Made by a program: the position numbers and the translations under genes
Assembly: GCA_013151015.1 (NCBI GenBank)
Contig: JAADJA010000054.1
Span: 1 to 57,697 of the forward strand
From: Chlorobiota bacterium
GTDB taxonomy: Bacteria > Bacteroidota > Bacteroidia > Bacteroidales > JAADJA01
Reading direction: 5' to 3'
DNA length: 57,697 bases
Shown: positions 51,433 to 57,697 of the stretch, piece by piece
Layout of the letters: every line of letters begins with the position of its first letter
Numbering within the stretch: position 1 is the first letter of the stretch
The notes under the pieces: generated by a model
What the model saw: the letters and a program-made list of their open reading frames with translations, nothing else
What the model was told of the DNA's origin: nothing
Database searches by the model: none

Positions 51433-52014
51433 ATGAAATCGAAATATTTGTTAATTGCAGTATTGTTTGTCTCCTTCTCATTTGGTGCCATGGCACAGGA
51501 TGAAATAAGCCCCGACAGAAAACAGGCCATCGACAGCCTGGCACTCGAAAAAGTACGCGACCTGAGCAAGTACATCAGCCTGATTGGCGATAAAGCAACC
51601 GATTTTTCGGAAGCCAACCGCGTTATCGACCGTGCCGTTGAATTGTTCATGGAAGGGAGCGAAATGGGCGTTTCGTCTATCTATCACCCCGAAATCAATT
51701 ATTACCCTGTGAGGCAATATCTCCAGAGGTTGATGAGGCTCAATTACAACAAGGTGGATATTGAGTGGTACAAAATCCAGTACGTGAGCGACCTCGAAAG
51801 GCAACCCGATGGGAAATACGTAGGCGTAATAACCGTGTTCCAAAAATTTTCGGGCTATAACAAAGAGGGCGACCTGGTTTATCAGGATGTGACCAAGAAA
51901 GACATTACTGTTTATGTAGAACGAAAAGAGACACAGATCGGTGGGCGCCTTATTGGTTTCTGGGACGTGATGCTGGGCGATATCCGTGTGAAGGAAACCG
52001 AAAAGCAACCATAA
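51433..52014 (+). CDS. Exported protein related to the N-terminal domain of the downstream LRR protein
   Basis: A 193-residue protein with a signal peptide (MKSKYLLIAVLFVSFSFGAMA-Q). The body (about 30-190) has the features VRQYLQRLMRLNYNKVDIEW, GKYVGVITVFQKFSGY and DVTKKDITVYVE. By eye it aligns with residues about 30-180 of the LRR protein at 53020 (DAQAYLKDVGFFFKSVDFKF, HFFRVTFNRILSGI, KKVRFMEVNLDI). The fold may be NTF2-like, but that is a guess. It starts 6 nt after the lipoprotein gene. A dispersed palindrome follows its stop. Confidence 0.8.
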   Translation: MKSKYLLIAVLFVSFSFGAMAQDEISPDRKQAIDSLALEKVRDLSKYISLIGDKATDFSEANRVIDRAVELFMEGSEMGVSSIYHPEINYYPVRQYLQRLMRLNYNKVDIEWYKIQYVSDLERQPDGKYVGVITVFQKFSGYNKEGDLVYQDVTKKDITVYVERKETQIGGRLIGFWDVMLGDIRVKETEKQP

Positions 52015-52027
52015 AAGTTGCCAATGC

Positions 52028-52050
52028 GGGCTTGACTCAAAGTCAAGCCC
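52028..52050. repeat. Dispersed GGGCTTGACT palindrome
   Basis: GGGCTTGACT-caa-AGTCAAGCCC, 10-bp perfect arms, followed by TGATTAATTAA. Same family as 37704-37738 and 27347-27373. It stands 14 nt after a stop codon, as do the other copies near gene ends. Confidence 0.8.
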
Positions 52051-52088
52051 TGATTAATTAAATAGGATGTCCTTTAAGTTATAAAACG

Positions 52089-52161
52089 TGGTCATATTGA
52101 GCTTGTCGAAATGTGTTCAATTGTGGAAACCAAATATGTTTCGACAGGCTCAACATGACCA
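52089..52161. repeat. Inverted repeat TGGTCATrTTGAGCyTGTCGAAA
   Basis: Two 23-base arms (52089-52111 and 52139-52161), 21 of 23 complementary, are separated by 27 nt. The arms carry TTGAGCTTGTCGAAA-type sequence, a pattern of REP-like dispersed repeats. It sits between two exported-protein genes and could attenuate read-through. Confidence 0.7.
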
Positions 52162-52183
52162 TTTGTATAAAAACCAATAAGCA

Positions 52184-53023
52184 TTGGCAAAAAAAACAAT
52201 CTTCATATTTTTATTAATCAATCTATTAACAAGTTTCCCTGTGTTCTCCCAAAGTAAACTGGGGAGTGCCCTTGGCGATGAAAGCCACCTCTATTCCCAA
52301 ACCAAGCAGGTCAACCAGTTTTTCCGAAGGTTCAACAACGAAGAAGATCGGGAAGGCAATCGCTATTATCCCGGCGACAGTTTGTACCGCGACAATGCTT
52401 TCCGCCATATTTACCTCGATATGCTGTTCGACAAGGAAAGTCCGGCCATCGATCCCGAATTGAAAAAAGAATTTATCTCTGATGTTACCAGACAGGACAA
52501 CCCAAAGTTCCTCCAGTTCAGGGGAGGGCAATGGTTTGCTGAACTGCCCACGACTTTTAAGGACAAAGGGCAATTGGTTTACCCCATTTTGTTCTTGCAT
52601 CTCGAACACGAAAAACTGGGGTACAAATGGGTGATGACCAATGTGTATTTCGACCGTTTTTTAAGGGAATTTTTCAAAGGGGATAAAACGGTGATCGAAA
52701 AATCCTTTCTCCATCCCATGAGCCACGAGCTGGATTTCATGAACCTGCACAAAGCCTTTCAGGACAAGAAATACGTTGAGTACTATGCCCAGGCTGATTT
52801 TAAACCCGATTACCTGAGTTTGCTTTTTTATGAAATAAAGTCCGGCGACCTTGAATTTGTTGGTTCCGGCGACCCTAAATTTCATTTTTTCCAGATTGAT
52901 GGCTGGTATTTTGAAGTCTCGTTTGTAAACCGTTCAGGATACAATACAGGATGGCTCGTCACCAAGCTCTTCAAAATCACCGATGAAGAGAAAAACGATC
53001 TCATCAAATTCTATCTACCATGA
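52184..53023 (+). CDS. Exported protein of unknown function
   Basis: A 279-residue protein starting at a TTG (52184); no ATG is available near the signal peptide (MAKKTIFIFLLINLLTSFPVFS). After an acidic/aromatic N-terminal part (LYSQTKQVNQFFRRFNNEEDR), it has mixed alpha/beta sequence with conserved-looking aromatic segments (FLQFRGGQWFAELP, KWVMTNVYFDRFLREFF, FHFFQIDGWYFEVSF). No domain is recognised. Its last four bases overlap the start of the LRR protein gene (ATGA at 53020), implying translational coupling and joint function. Confidence 0.8.
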   Translation: MAKKTIFIFLLINLLTSFPVFSQSKLGSALGDESHLYSQTKQVNQFFRRFNNEEDREGNRYYPGDSLYRDNAFRHIYLDMLFDKESPAIDPELKKEFISDVTRQDNPKFLQFRGGQWFAELPTTFKDKGQLVYPILFLHLEHEKLGYKWVMTNVYFDRFLREFFKGDKTVIEKSFLHPMSHELDFMNLHKAFQDKKYVEYYAQADFKPDYLSLLFYEIKSGDLEFVGSGDPKFHFFQIDGWYFEVSFVNRSGYNTGWLVTKLFKITDEEKNDLIKFYLP

Positions 53024-55650
53024 AAAAAAACATATTCGTAATTCTATTTGCTTTTTCGTTAAGCCTAAGTTGGGTCCAGGGCTTTTCACAAAAAGAAAAG
53101 GCCATGGAAGATTCATTTTCCCCTGAAGAAATAGAAGCTTACAAAAAGCAGGTAGCTTCGCTTGTTGCTTATTTTCAGGAAACAATGAATTTCCTCGGCG
53201 ACCCCACTTCTTTGGCCATCGAAAAAAAAACAGTGGTAAATGAAAGTTACCTCAAAATATTCCTGAACGACAAGGTACAGATTGAAGATGATTTGGACGA
53301 AGGGCGCGAAGTACCTTTGTACAAAGATGCACAAGCCTATCTGAAAGATGTGGGGTTTTTCTTTAAAAGCGTGGATTTCAAATTTGTGGTTTCCGACATC
53401 AACCTGTTTGTAAACGATGACGGCCAGCATTTCTTCAGGGTCACTTTTAACCGTATCCTTTCGGGCATCACCGTGGCCAATGACACCGTGAACTCCAAAA
53501 AAGTCCGTTTTATGGAAGTGAACCTCGACATAGCACGGAACGACCTGAAAATAGCAAGTATCTATACCACCAAACTCAACGAAAAGGAGGAGATAAAAAC
53601 CTGGTGGGAAAACCTTTCGCCCGAATGGAAAAAGTTTTTCGGCAAGGATATCAATATGAACGATTCGGTTTCGCTGGCCGATGTTGTTTTCATTGGCGAC
53701 AGCCTTTTGGCCATCGCCACATCTTATGTTGAAGAAAGGCCGGATACCACGGCCGGCTTCGACATTGAACTTCCCGGGGAAAGGATGAACACAGCAAATA
53801 TGGTGAATGCCTACGACACGGTTTTCACCGACCCAAAGACCGTTTACGCCAAATTAAAGGGGATATTGAACCTTACGGAAATAGATATTTCAGGAAATGA
53901 AAAACTCCCGGACCTGTCCCCATTGGGGAAACTTTCTTCCCTGGAAAAAATCAATTGTTCCAAAACGCTTATCGACAACCTGATCCCACTTCGGAACCTG
54001 AATCGATTAAGGGTCTTGGATTGTTCCGAAACACCCGTCAAGGATCTGTCCCCTTTGCATTATTCATCGAGCATTACCAACCTGAACTGCAGCTATCAGC
54101 TAATTACCGATATTTCAGCAGTGGCAGGCCTTACCAATTTGGAGGAACTGGATTGCTCGGGAAACAAAATCACCGGCCTTTCCGCTATCCGGGATTTAAC
54201 ATCCTTGAAAAAAGTAAAATGCAGCGGGACACGGATCCAGGATTTGGGTTTTGTCAGTAATTTGGATCAGTTGGCCACCCTTGACATTTCAGGGACGCTT
54301 GTGGACAAGTTGGATGCCCTGTCAGGTTCTGACAGCCTGAAATACCTAAATTGCGACAACACATTTATCAATTCCATCGAGCCCCTTTCGGGATTGTCGA
54401 ATTTGACAATTTTGCACATCAGCCAAACAGGTGTTTCGAGCCTGGAACCTGTGAACGGCCACGAAAACCTCACAAGGGTTTATTGTGATGACACACAAAT
54501 CAAAAAGGCGAACACCATCACCTTTATGAGAGAGAACCCGGGCTGCCTCGTTATTTTTGAATCGGAAGAGCTTTTTAACAATTGGGCAAATATGGAACAG
54601 GCATGGAAGGATGTAATCGTCAAATATGCAAATCTTACCGAAGAACCTACCCGCGAAGACCTCCATGCTTTGATAAAGCTCGAAAATGTTACTGTGGCGG
54701 GCAATAAGGATATTACAACGCTTAAGCCTATCCGCCGTTTGTTCAACCTGAAAATACTCGATATTTCATCAACAAATGTTACCGACTTTGAAAATATTTC
54801 CGAATCCATCGGACTTGAAGACCTGAATGTTTCCAATACTTCTGTCGAAAATCTGGAATTTGCCAAAAACATGGACAACCTCGGGAAACTCGACATTTCA
54901 CAAACAAAAGTTTCAGATCTAAGTCCGTTGAACGCAATCTCCTCCTTGCAGTTGATTTTGGCAGACAGCTCCGGGATCAACGATAAATCTGCATTTGCTT
55001 ACCATACAGAAAACCCCTCATGCATCATCGTATATAAAACGGAAGAGCTTTTAACATGGTGGAACGCCCTTCCCAGTTCCTGGCAAGACATTTTTTCGGG
55101 AAAATACAAAATCGACTCCCCGCCTTCTCCTATCCAACTGCATACACTTTTGTTCACTGACTCGTTGGACTTGTCCACTTCCGATGGAATTGGGGACTTG
55201 GAACCCTTGACAATGATAATTGGCCTGAAAAAACTGAACTTCAAAAGCAACAAAGTGGTTGACCTTCAACCCTTGACCCGGCTCAAACACTTGGAGGTAC
55301 TGGAATGTGCACAAAACCCGCTGAACGACCTTGCCCCCCTATCTTCATTGGGCAAATTACAGGAATTGGATATTTCGAACACGGCGGTGGAGGATTTAAA
55401 AACGATTTCAACACTTGGCAACCTAAGAACATTAAAGTGTTCCGGCACGAAAATCAAATCATTGAAAGTTTTGGAAAGCCTTGTTAAACTTGAGGAAATA
55501 GAGATAAACAATACTTTGGTAAAAAGCCTGAAACCACTTCAGGCATTGCCAAACCTGAGATCAATAAAATGTTTCAACTCCAAGATTTCCCCCAAGAACA
55601 TTGAAAAGTTCAAGAAGGCAAAACCGGATTGTGAAGTGATTTATTATTAA
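53020..55650 (+). CDS. Exported leucine-rich-repeat protein
   Basis: An 876-residue protein. It has a signal peptide (about 1-22) and an N-terminal domain (about 30-190) resembling the protein at 51433. SDS22/internalin-type leucine-rich repeats follow in three blocks, e.g. LEKINCSKTLIDNLIPLRNL and LEELDCSGNKITGLSAIRDL, ending in the block around LRSIKCFNSKI. Each LRR block is preceded by a W-rich segment: TWWENLSPEWKKFFG, NNWANMEQAWKDVIV and TWWNALPSSWQDIFS. No membrane anchor, sortase motif or type IX sorting domain is evident at the C-terminus. Such LRRs usually bind proteins. The start overlaps the previous gene's stop by 4 nt. Confidence 0.9.
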   Translation: MKKNIFVILFAFSLSLSWVQGFSQKEKAMEDSFSPEEIEAYKKQVASLVAYFQETMNFLGDPTSLAIEKKTVVNESYLKIFLNDKVQIEDDLDEGREVPLYKDAQAYLKDVGFFFKSVDFKFVVSDINLFVNDDGQHFFRVTFNRILSGITVANDTVNSKKVRFMEVNLDIARNDLKIASIYTTKLNEKEEIKTWWENLSPEWKKFFGKDINMNDSVSLADVVFIGDSLLAIATSYVEERPDTTAGFDIELPGERMNTANMVNAYDTVFTDPKTVYAKLKGILNLTEIDISGNEKLPDLSPLGKLSSLEKINCSKTLIDNLIPLRNLNRLRVLDCSETPVKDLSPLHYSSSITNLNCSYQLITDISAVAGLTNLEELDCSGNKITGLSAIRDLTSLKKVKCSGTRIQDLGFVSNLDQLATLDISGTLVDKLDALSGSDSLKYLNCDNTFINSIEPLSGLSNLTILHISQTGVSSLEPVNGHENLTRVYCDDTQIKKANTITFMRENPGCLVIFESEELFNNWANMEQAWKDVIVKYANLTEEPTREDLHALIKLENVTVAGNKDITTLKPIRRLFNLKILDISSTNVTDFENISESIGLEDLNVSNTSVENLEFAKNMDNLGKLDISQTKVSDLSPLNAISSLQLILADSSGINDKSAFAYHTENPSCIIVYKTEELLTWWNALPSSWQDIFSGKYKIDSPPSPIQLHTLLFTDSLDLSTSDGIGDLEPLTMIIGLKKLNFKSNKVVDLQPLTRLKHLEVLECAQNPLNDLAPLSSLGKLQELDISNTAVEDLKTISTLGNLRTLKCSGTKIKSLKVLESLVKLEEIEINNTLVKSLKPLQALPNLRSIKCFNSKISPKNIEKFKKAKPDCEVIYY

Positions 55651-55912
55651 TGCGAATCAAGGGTTGAACAGCATTGATTATCAGCAGTTCAACCCACTTT
55701 GGGGTTGATATTGAACACAGAATACCGTACCCCGCACTCCGTACGGGGCTATTATTGTTTTTGTCCTTCGGACAAACGAATCCTGACTGCGTGTCGCTGA
55801 AGCTTTAGCAGAGGCACAAAGGATTAAACAACAATAACCATGAGTGTAACCCATGGACAATTAGACATATGAATACAGAACCCTCTAAGGGTTCAACTCT
55901 TGATTCGCATTA
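55648..55912. repeat. 265-bp multi-hairpin cassette with 22-bp terminal inverted repeats
   Basis: TAATGCGAATCAAGgGTTGA.. at 55648-55669 is inversely repeated at 55891-55912 with one mismatch. Inside are smaller hairpins: AACCC-cactttg-GGGTT, CCCCG...CGGGG, TTGTCC-ttc-GGACAA, CCATG...CATGG and GAACCCT-cta-AGGGTTC. An outer pair AATCCT...AGGATT encloses a central structure. The whole fills the gap after the LRR gene and includes its stop codon. It looks like a REP/RAYT-type palindromic cassette or a structured non-coding element. Downstream to 56002 nothing else is seen. Confidence 0.7.
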
Positions 55913-56002
55913 TTAATTAGCTGGAAAGACCTTCCGGTTTTGGCACGGTCTGGAAGAGTCTGGCAATTGGAAAAAGGGAATAGATTTCAAATGAACAAAA
56001 AC

Positions 56003-56136
56003 AATAGTTCGGTAAATAAATACAACCTATTGGTTTTTAATTATTTGCAATTTGATGAATAGCTTAAGCATATTGTTGCAATTCAGCACGTTGCGTTCTT
56101 TGCATCGTTGCGCGAGGGAAAATTTACCGAAGTATT
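56003..56136. mobile_element. MITE-like element, copy 2
   Basis: 134 bp with 15-bp terminal inverted repeats, AATAGTTCGGTAAAT and ATTTACCGAAGTATT (one mismatch). It has the same core as copy 1 (ACGTTGCGTTCTTTGC, GCGCGAG). It has no ORF. It ends 85 nt upstream of ppa, close to the ppa promoter. Confidence 0.75.
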
Positions 56137-56167
56137 ATAAAAATAGCAGCTTCATTTAAAAATACTT

Positions 56168-56175
56168 TAGTTTTG
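56168..56175 (+). promoter_or_regulatory. Promoter -7 element of ppa
   Basis: TAGTTTTG fits TAnnTTTG and lies 46 nt before the ppa ATG. No TTG at the standard spacing; the MITE-like element ends 31 nt upstream. Confidence 0.5.
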
Positions 56176-56221
56176 CAATTCGAAATCGTCATACATTAGC
56201 AACACAAAAATCAAAATCCAC

Positions 56222-56896
56222 ATGGCATCAAATCGTTTAATGGACCCCATCGGCCGCCTGATGGGCCTGCGTTATAAATCACATCCCTGGCATGGCGTTA
56301 ACATCGGCAACGAAAGCCCCAAGGTCATTACTTCCTACATCGAAATGGTTCCGACCGACACCGTGAAATACGAAGTCGATAAGGAATCGGGTTACCTGAA
56401 AATCGACCGCCCCCAGAAATATTCCAATGTGGTGCCGGCACTTTACGGTTTTATACCCCAAACATTCAGTGGAAAGAAAGTGGCTGAATATTGCATGGAA
56501 AAATCGGGCAAGAAAGACATTAAAGGCGATGGCGACCCTATCGATATTTGCGTCCTCACCGAAAAAGAGATTACCCACGGGGATATTCTTGTAAGGGCAA
56601 AACCCATCGGCGGTTTCCGGATGATCGATGGAAATGAATCCGATGACAAAATAGTAGCCGTATTGAACAACGATGCGGTTTATATGGGATACAACGACAT
56701 CTCTGAACTTCCAGCTTTGGTCGTGGCAAGGTTAAAACACTATTTCCTGACTTACAAGGACCTTCCCGGAAACGAGCGGGACGTAGAGATTACCGATGTT
56801 TTTGGAAAGGAAGAAGCCCACGAAATCATTAACCGCTCACTGGATGATTACCAAAAAAGGTTCGAGAACCTTGATAACTTATTGTCAAGTGTGTAG
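56222..56896 (+). CDS. ppa: Inorganic pyrophosphatase (family I)
   Basis: Hydrolyses pyrophosphate from biosynthetic reactions to drive them forward; cytoplasmic. The 224 residues include a short N-terminal extension compared with the 175-residue E. coli enzyme. The active-site signature is KGDGDPIDIC (101-110), with the metal-binding Asp residues at 103, 105 and 108. KYEVDKESGYLKIDRP supplies the conserved Glu and Lys, and YKDLPGNERDVEI the C-terminal part. The MITE-like element sits just upstream and ppa is convergent with the DUF2007 gene, 20 nt apart. Confidence 0.96.
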   Translation: MASNRLMDPIGRLMGLRYKSHPWHGVNIGNESPKVITSYIEMVPTDTVKYEVDKESGYLKIDRPQKYSNVVPALYGFIPQTFSGKKVAEYCMEKSGKKDIKGDGDPIDICVLTEKEITHGDILVRAKPIGGFRMIDGNESDDKIVAVLNNDAVYMGYNDISELPALVVARLKHYFLTYKDLPGNERDVEITDVFGKEEAHEIINRSLDDYQKRFENLDNLLSSV

Positions 56897-56916
56897 ATAG
56901 ATTTCATCCGGGAGCT

Positions 56917-57360
56917 TTATTTTTTCTTGACATACTTCCATTCCCTATGGCAGTCGTAGCACATAAAAGTCCGTTTGAATATGGGGAAAATGGCACCAAG
57001 CAAAAAAAAGACGATTAACATTAAAATATCCGGGTCCCGCTTTTTGCCAATATTTTTGGATTTACAATAAGGACAAAGCCTTTTATCCGTCAATTCATCT
57101 TCGATAATGAGTTCCGTTTTTTTTTTGGTATCCGCCGGGTTAATATAGCCCCCCTTTGTCAAGGTTTCGATTCCGTGATCAAAATCATTTTCGTTCACCA
57201 ACAGTTTTACGCCACCGATGGCATTCGAGTAAAAATTATTGACCTGCGCCGTTAGTTCATCCTGTATAATCACATTGATTCCTTCTGCTTCAAGAAGGGT
57301 TTTTGCCATATGGGCTTCATGCGGATAGGTAAATGATATGATTATTCTCCAGTTTCCCAT
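56917..57360 (-). CDS. DUF2007 protein with zinc ribbon and membrane segment
   Basis: A 147-residue protein. Residues about 1-75 form a DUF2007 (putative signal-transducing) domain: WRIIISFTYPHEAHMAKTLL, EAEGINVIIQDEL and GGVKLLVNENDFDHGIETL. The C-terminal half has CPYC (95-98), a hydrophobic helix (DILMLIVFFLLGAIFPIF), and CYDC before the final WKYVKKK; the two CxxC pairs form a zinc-ribbon-like site interrupted by a membrane segment. DUF2007 domains are thought to bind a small ligand or partner, but no function is proven. It converges on ppa. Confidence 0.88.
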   Translation of the reverse strand: MGNWRIIISFTYPHEAHMAKTLLEAEGINVIIQDELTAQVNNFYSNAIGGVKLLVNENDFDHGIETLTKGGYINPADTKKKTELIIEDELTDKRLCPYCKSKNIGKKRDPDILMLIVFFLLGAIFPIFKRTFMCYDCHREWKYVKKK

Positions 57361-57610
57361 AATATTTCCTGCAAAGCGGTTTAAGGAAAACCAAAAATAC
57401 GAAAATTCTGTGACAATAATACTTTCACAATACCGTAGGTGGAGGACAAAGAAAAGTTGTTACTGACTAATATATAAGTCAAGGGCTGTTATCTTCAGCA
57501 AATCCAACCTAAAAAAGCAAAAAGACAAAATTTTTCCATATGCACCAGAAAATAATTATGTTACTTTTGACAAATAACATAAAGCAATTGCGACAAGATA
57601 AAATCAGGCA

Positions 57611-57641
57611 TTGTTAGTTTAGTATACATTTCGTACATTTG
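57611..57641 (+). promoter_or_regulatory. Promoter of the right-edge CDS
   Basis: TTG at 57611-57613, a 20-nt spacer and TACATTTG at 57634-57641, 12 nt before an ATG at 57654. The 290 nt between the DUF2007 gene and this ATG hold no other gene; a second TACTTTTG occurs at 57562-57569. Confidence 0.65.
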
Positions 57642-57653
57642 CCGAAAAAAACC

Positions 57654-57697
57654 ATGGATTGTGTAAGGTGCAAATCATCAAATAAGGTAAAAAGAGG
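57654..57697 (+). CDS. Start of a CDS cut by the right edge, zinc-finger-like N-terminus
   Basis: The visible residues are MDCVRCKSSNKVKR, running off the window in an open frame. A CxxC motif right after the start followed by basic residues is typical of the N-terminal zinc finger of IS1-like or IS1595-like transposases, and also of small zinc-ribbon proteins. It has a good promoter. With 14 residues no family can be assigned. Confidence 0.45.
   Translation, partial: MDCVRCKSSNKVKR

Overview
The window is a 57.7 kb chromosomal segment of a member of the Bacteroidota, most probably Bacteroidales/Marinilabiliales-like. The evidence is the family content (DUF4837 lipoprotein, head-GIN/beta-barrel protein, DUF6427 and DUF6787 membrane proteins, TPR-histidine kinase, L25 with an acidic tail), the almost complete lack of Shine-Dalgarno sequences, and repeated use of the Bacteroidota promoter element TAnnTTTG, several times with an upstream TTG about 19-20 nt away. 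No species can be named from the sequence alone.

Layout. 1-3.2 kb: a GldL-like membrane protein cut by the left edge, a head-GIN/beta-barrel protein and pth. 3.2-8.5 kb (minus strand): rplY, prs, a DUF4837 lipoprotein, a LysM lytic transglycosylase and tatA. 8.7-9.9 kb: a secreted protein of unknown function with an HEXXGH motif. 10-17 kb (minus strand): NUDIX hydrolase, metG, a DUF1016 nuclease-family gene lying 3 nt upstream of metG, an EF-G-like GTPase with a degenerate G4 motif, and a PfkB kinase. 17.2 kb: tRNA-Asn(GUU). 17.6-23.1 kb (plus strand): DUF6427 membrane protein, rnhB, C1 aminopeptidase, TPR-histidine kinase. 23.1-27.3 kb: a complete riboflavin operon (FMN riboswitch, ribD, ribE, ribBA, ribH). 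27.4-28.4 kb: an Xre/ParS-type antitoxin and RES toxin pair. 28.4-30.4 kb: a TetM/TetQ-type ribosomal protection GTPase. 30.7-42 kb: a frameshifted MtfA-like peptidase, an alpha/beta hydrolase, a large repetitive secreted protein, DUF6787, htpG, a LemA-TPM-TPM cluster and a DUF3857/transglutaminase-like protein flanked by direct repeats. 42.1-42.8 kb: gene remnants. 42.8-48.3 kb (minus strand): M23 peptidase, dxr, rseP and an NhaC antiporter with an extra exported domain. 48.5-50.4 kb: a frameshifted purple-acid-phosphatase-like gene. 50.8-55.7 kb: a run of four exported proteins ending in a leucine-rich-repeat protein. 56.2-57.4 kb: ppa and a DUF2007/zinc-ribbon protein. The right edge cuts a CDS that begins with a CxxC motif.

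The known systems are mostly housekeeping: riboflavin synthesis under FMN control, PRPP and pyrophosphate metabolism, isoprenoid synthesis with site-2 proteolysis, and envelope maintenance. The less explained material is (1) the HEXXGH exported protein, (2) the 50.8-55.7 kb exported/LRR cluster, whose second protein resembles the N-terminal domain of the LRR protein, and (3) a rich set of non-coding repeats: two copies of a ~135-140 bp element with TTCGGTAAAT terminal inverted repeats, a 265 bp multi-hairpin cassette, a dispersed GGGCTTGACT-type palindrome family, and a ~65 bp direct repeat flanking one gene. Two otherwise good genes are each broken by one extra base in an A/T homopolymer, so assembly error must be excluded before calling them pseudogenes.
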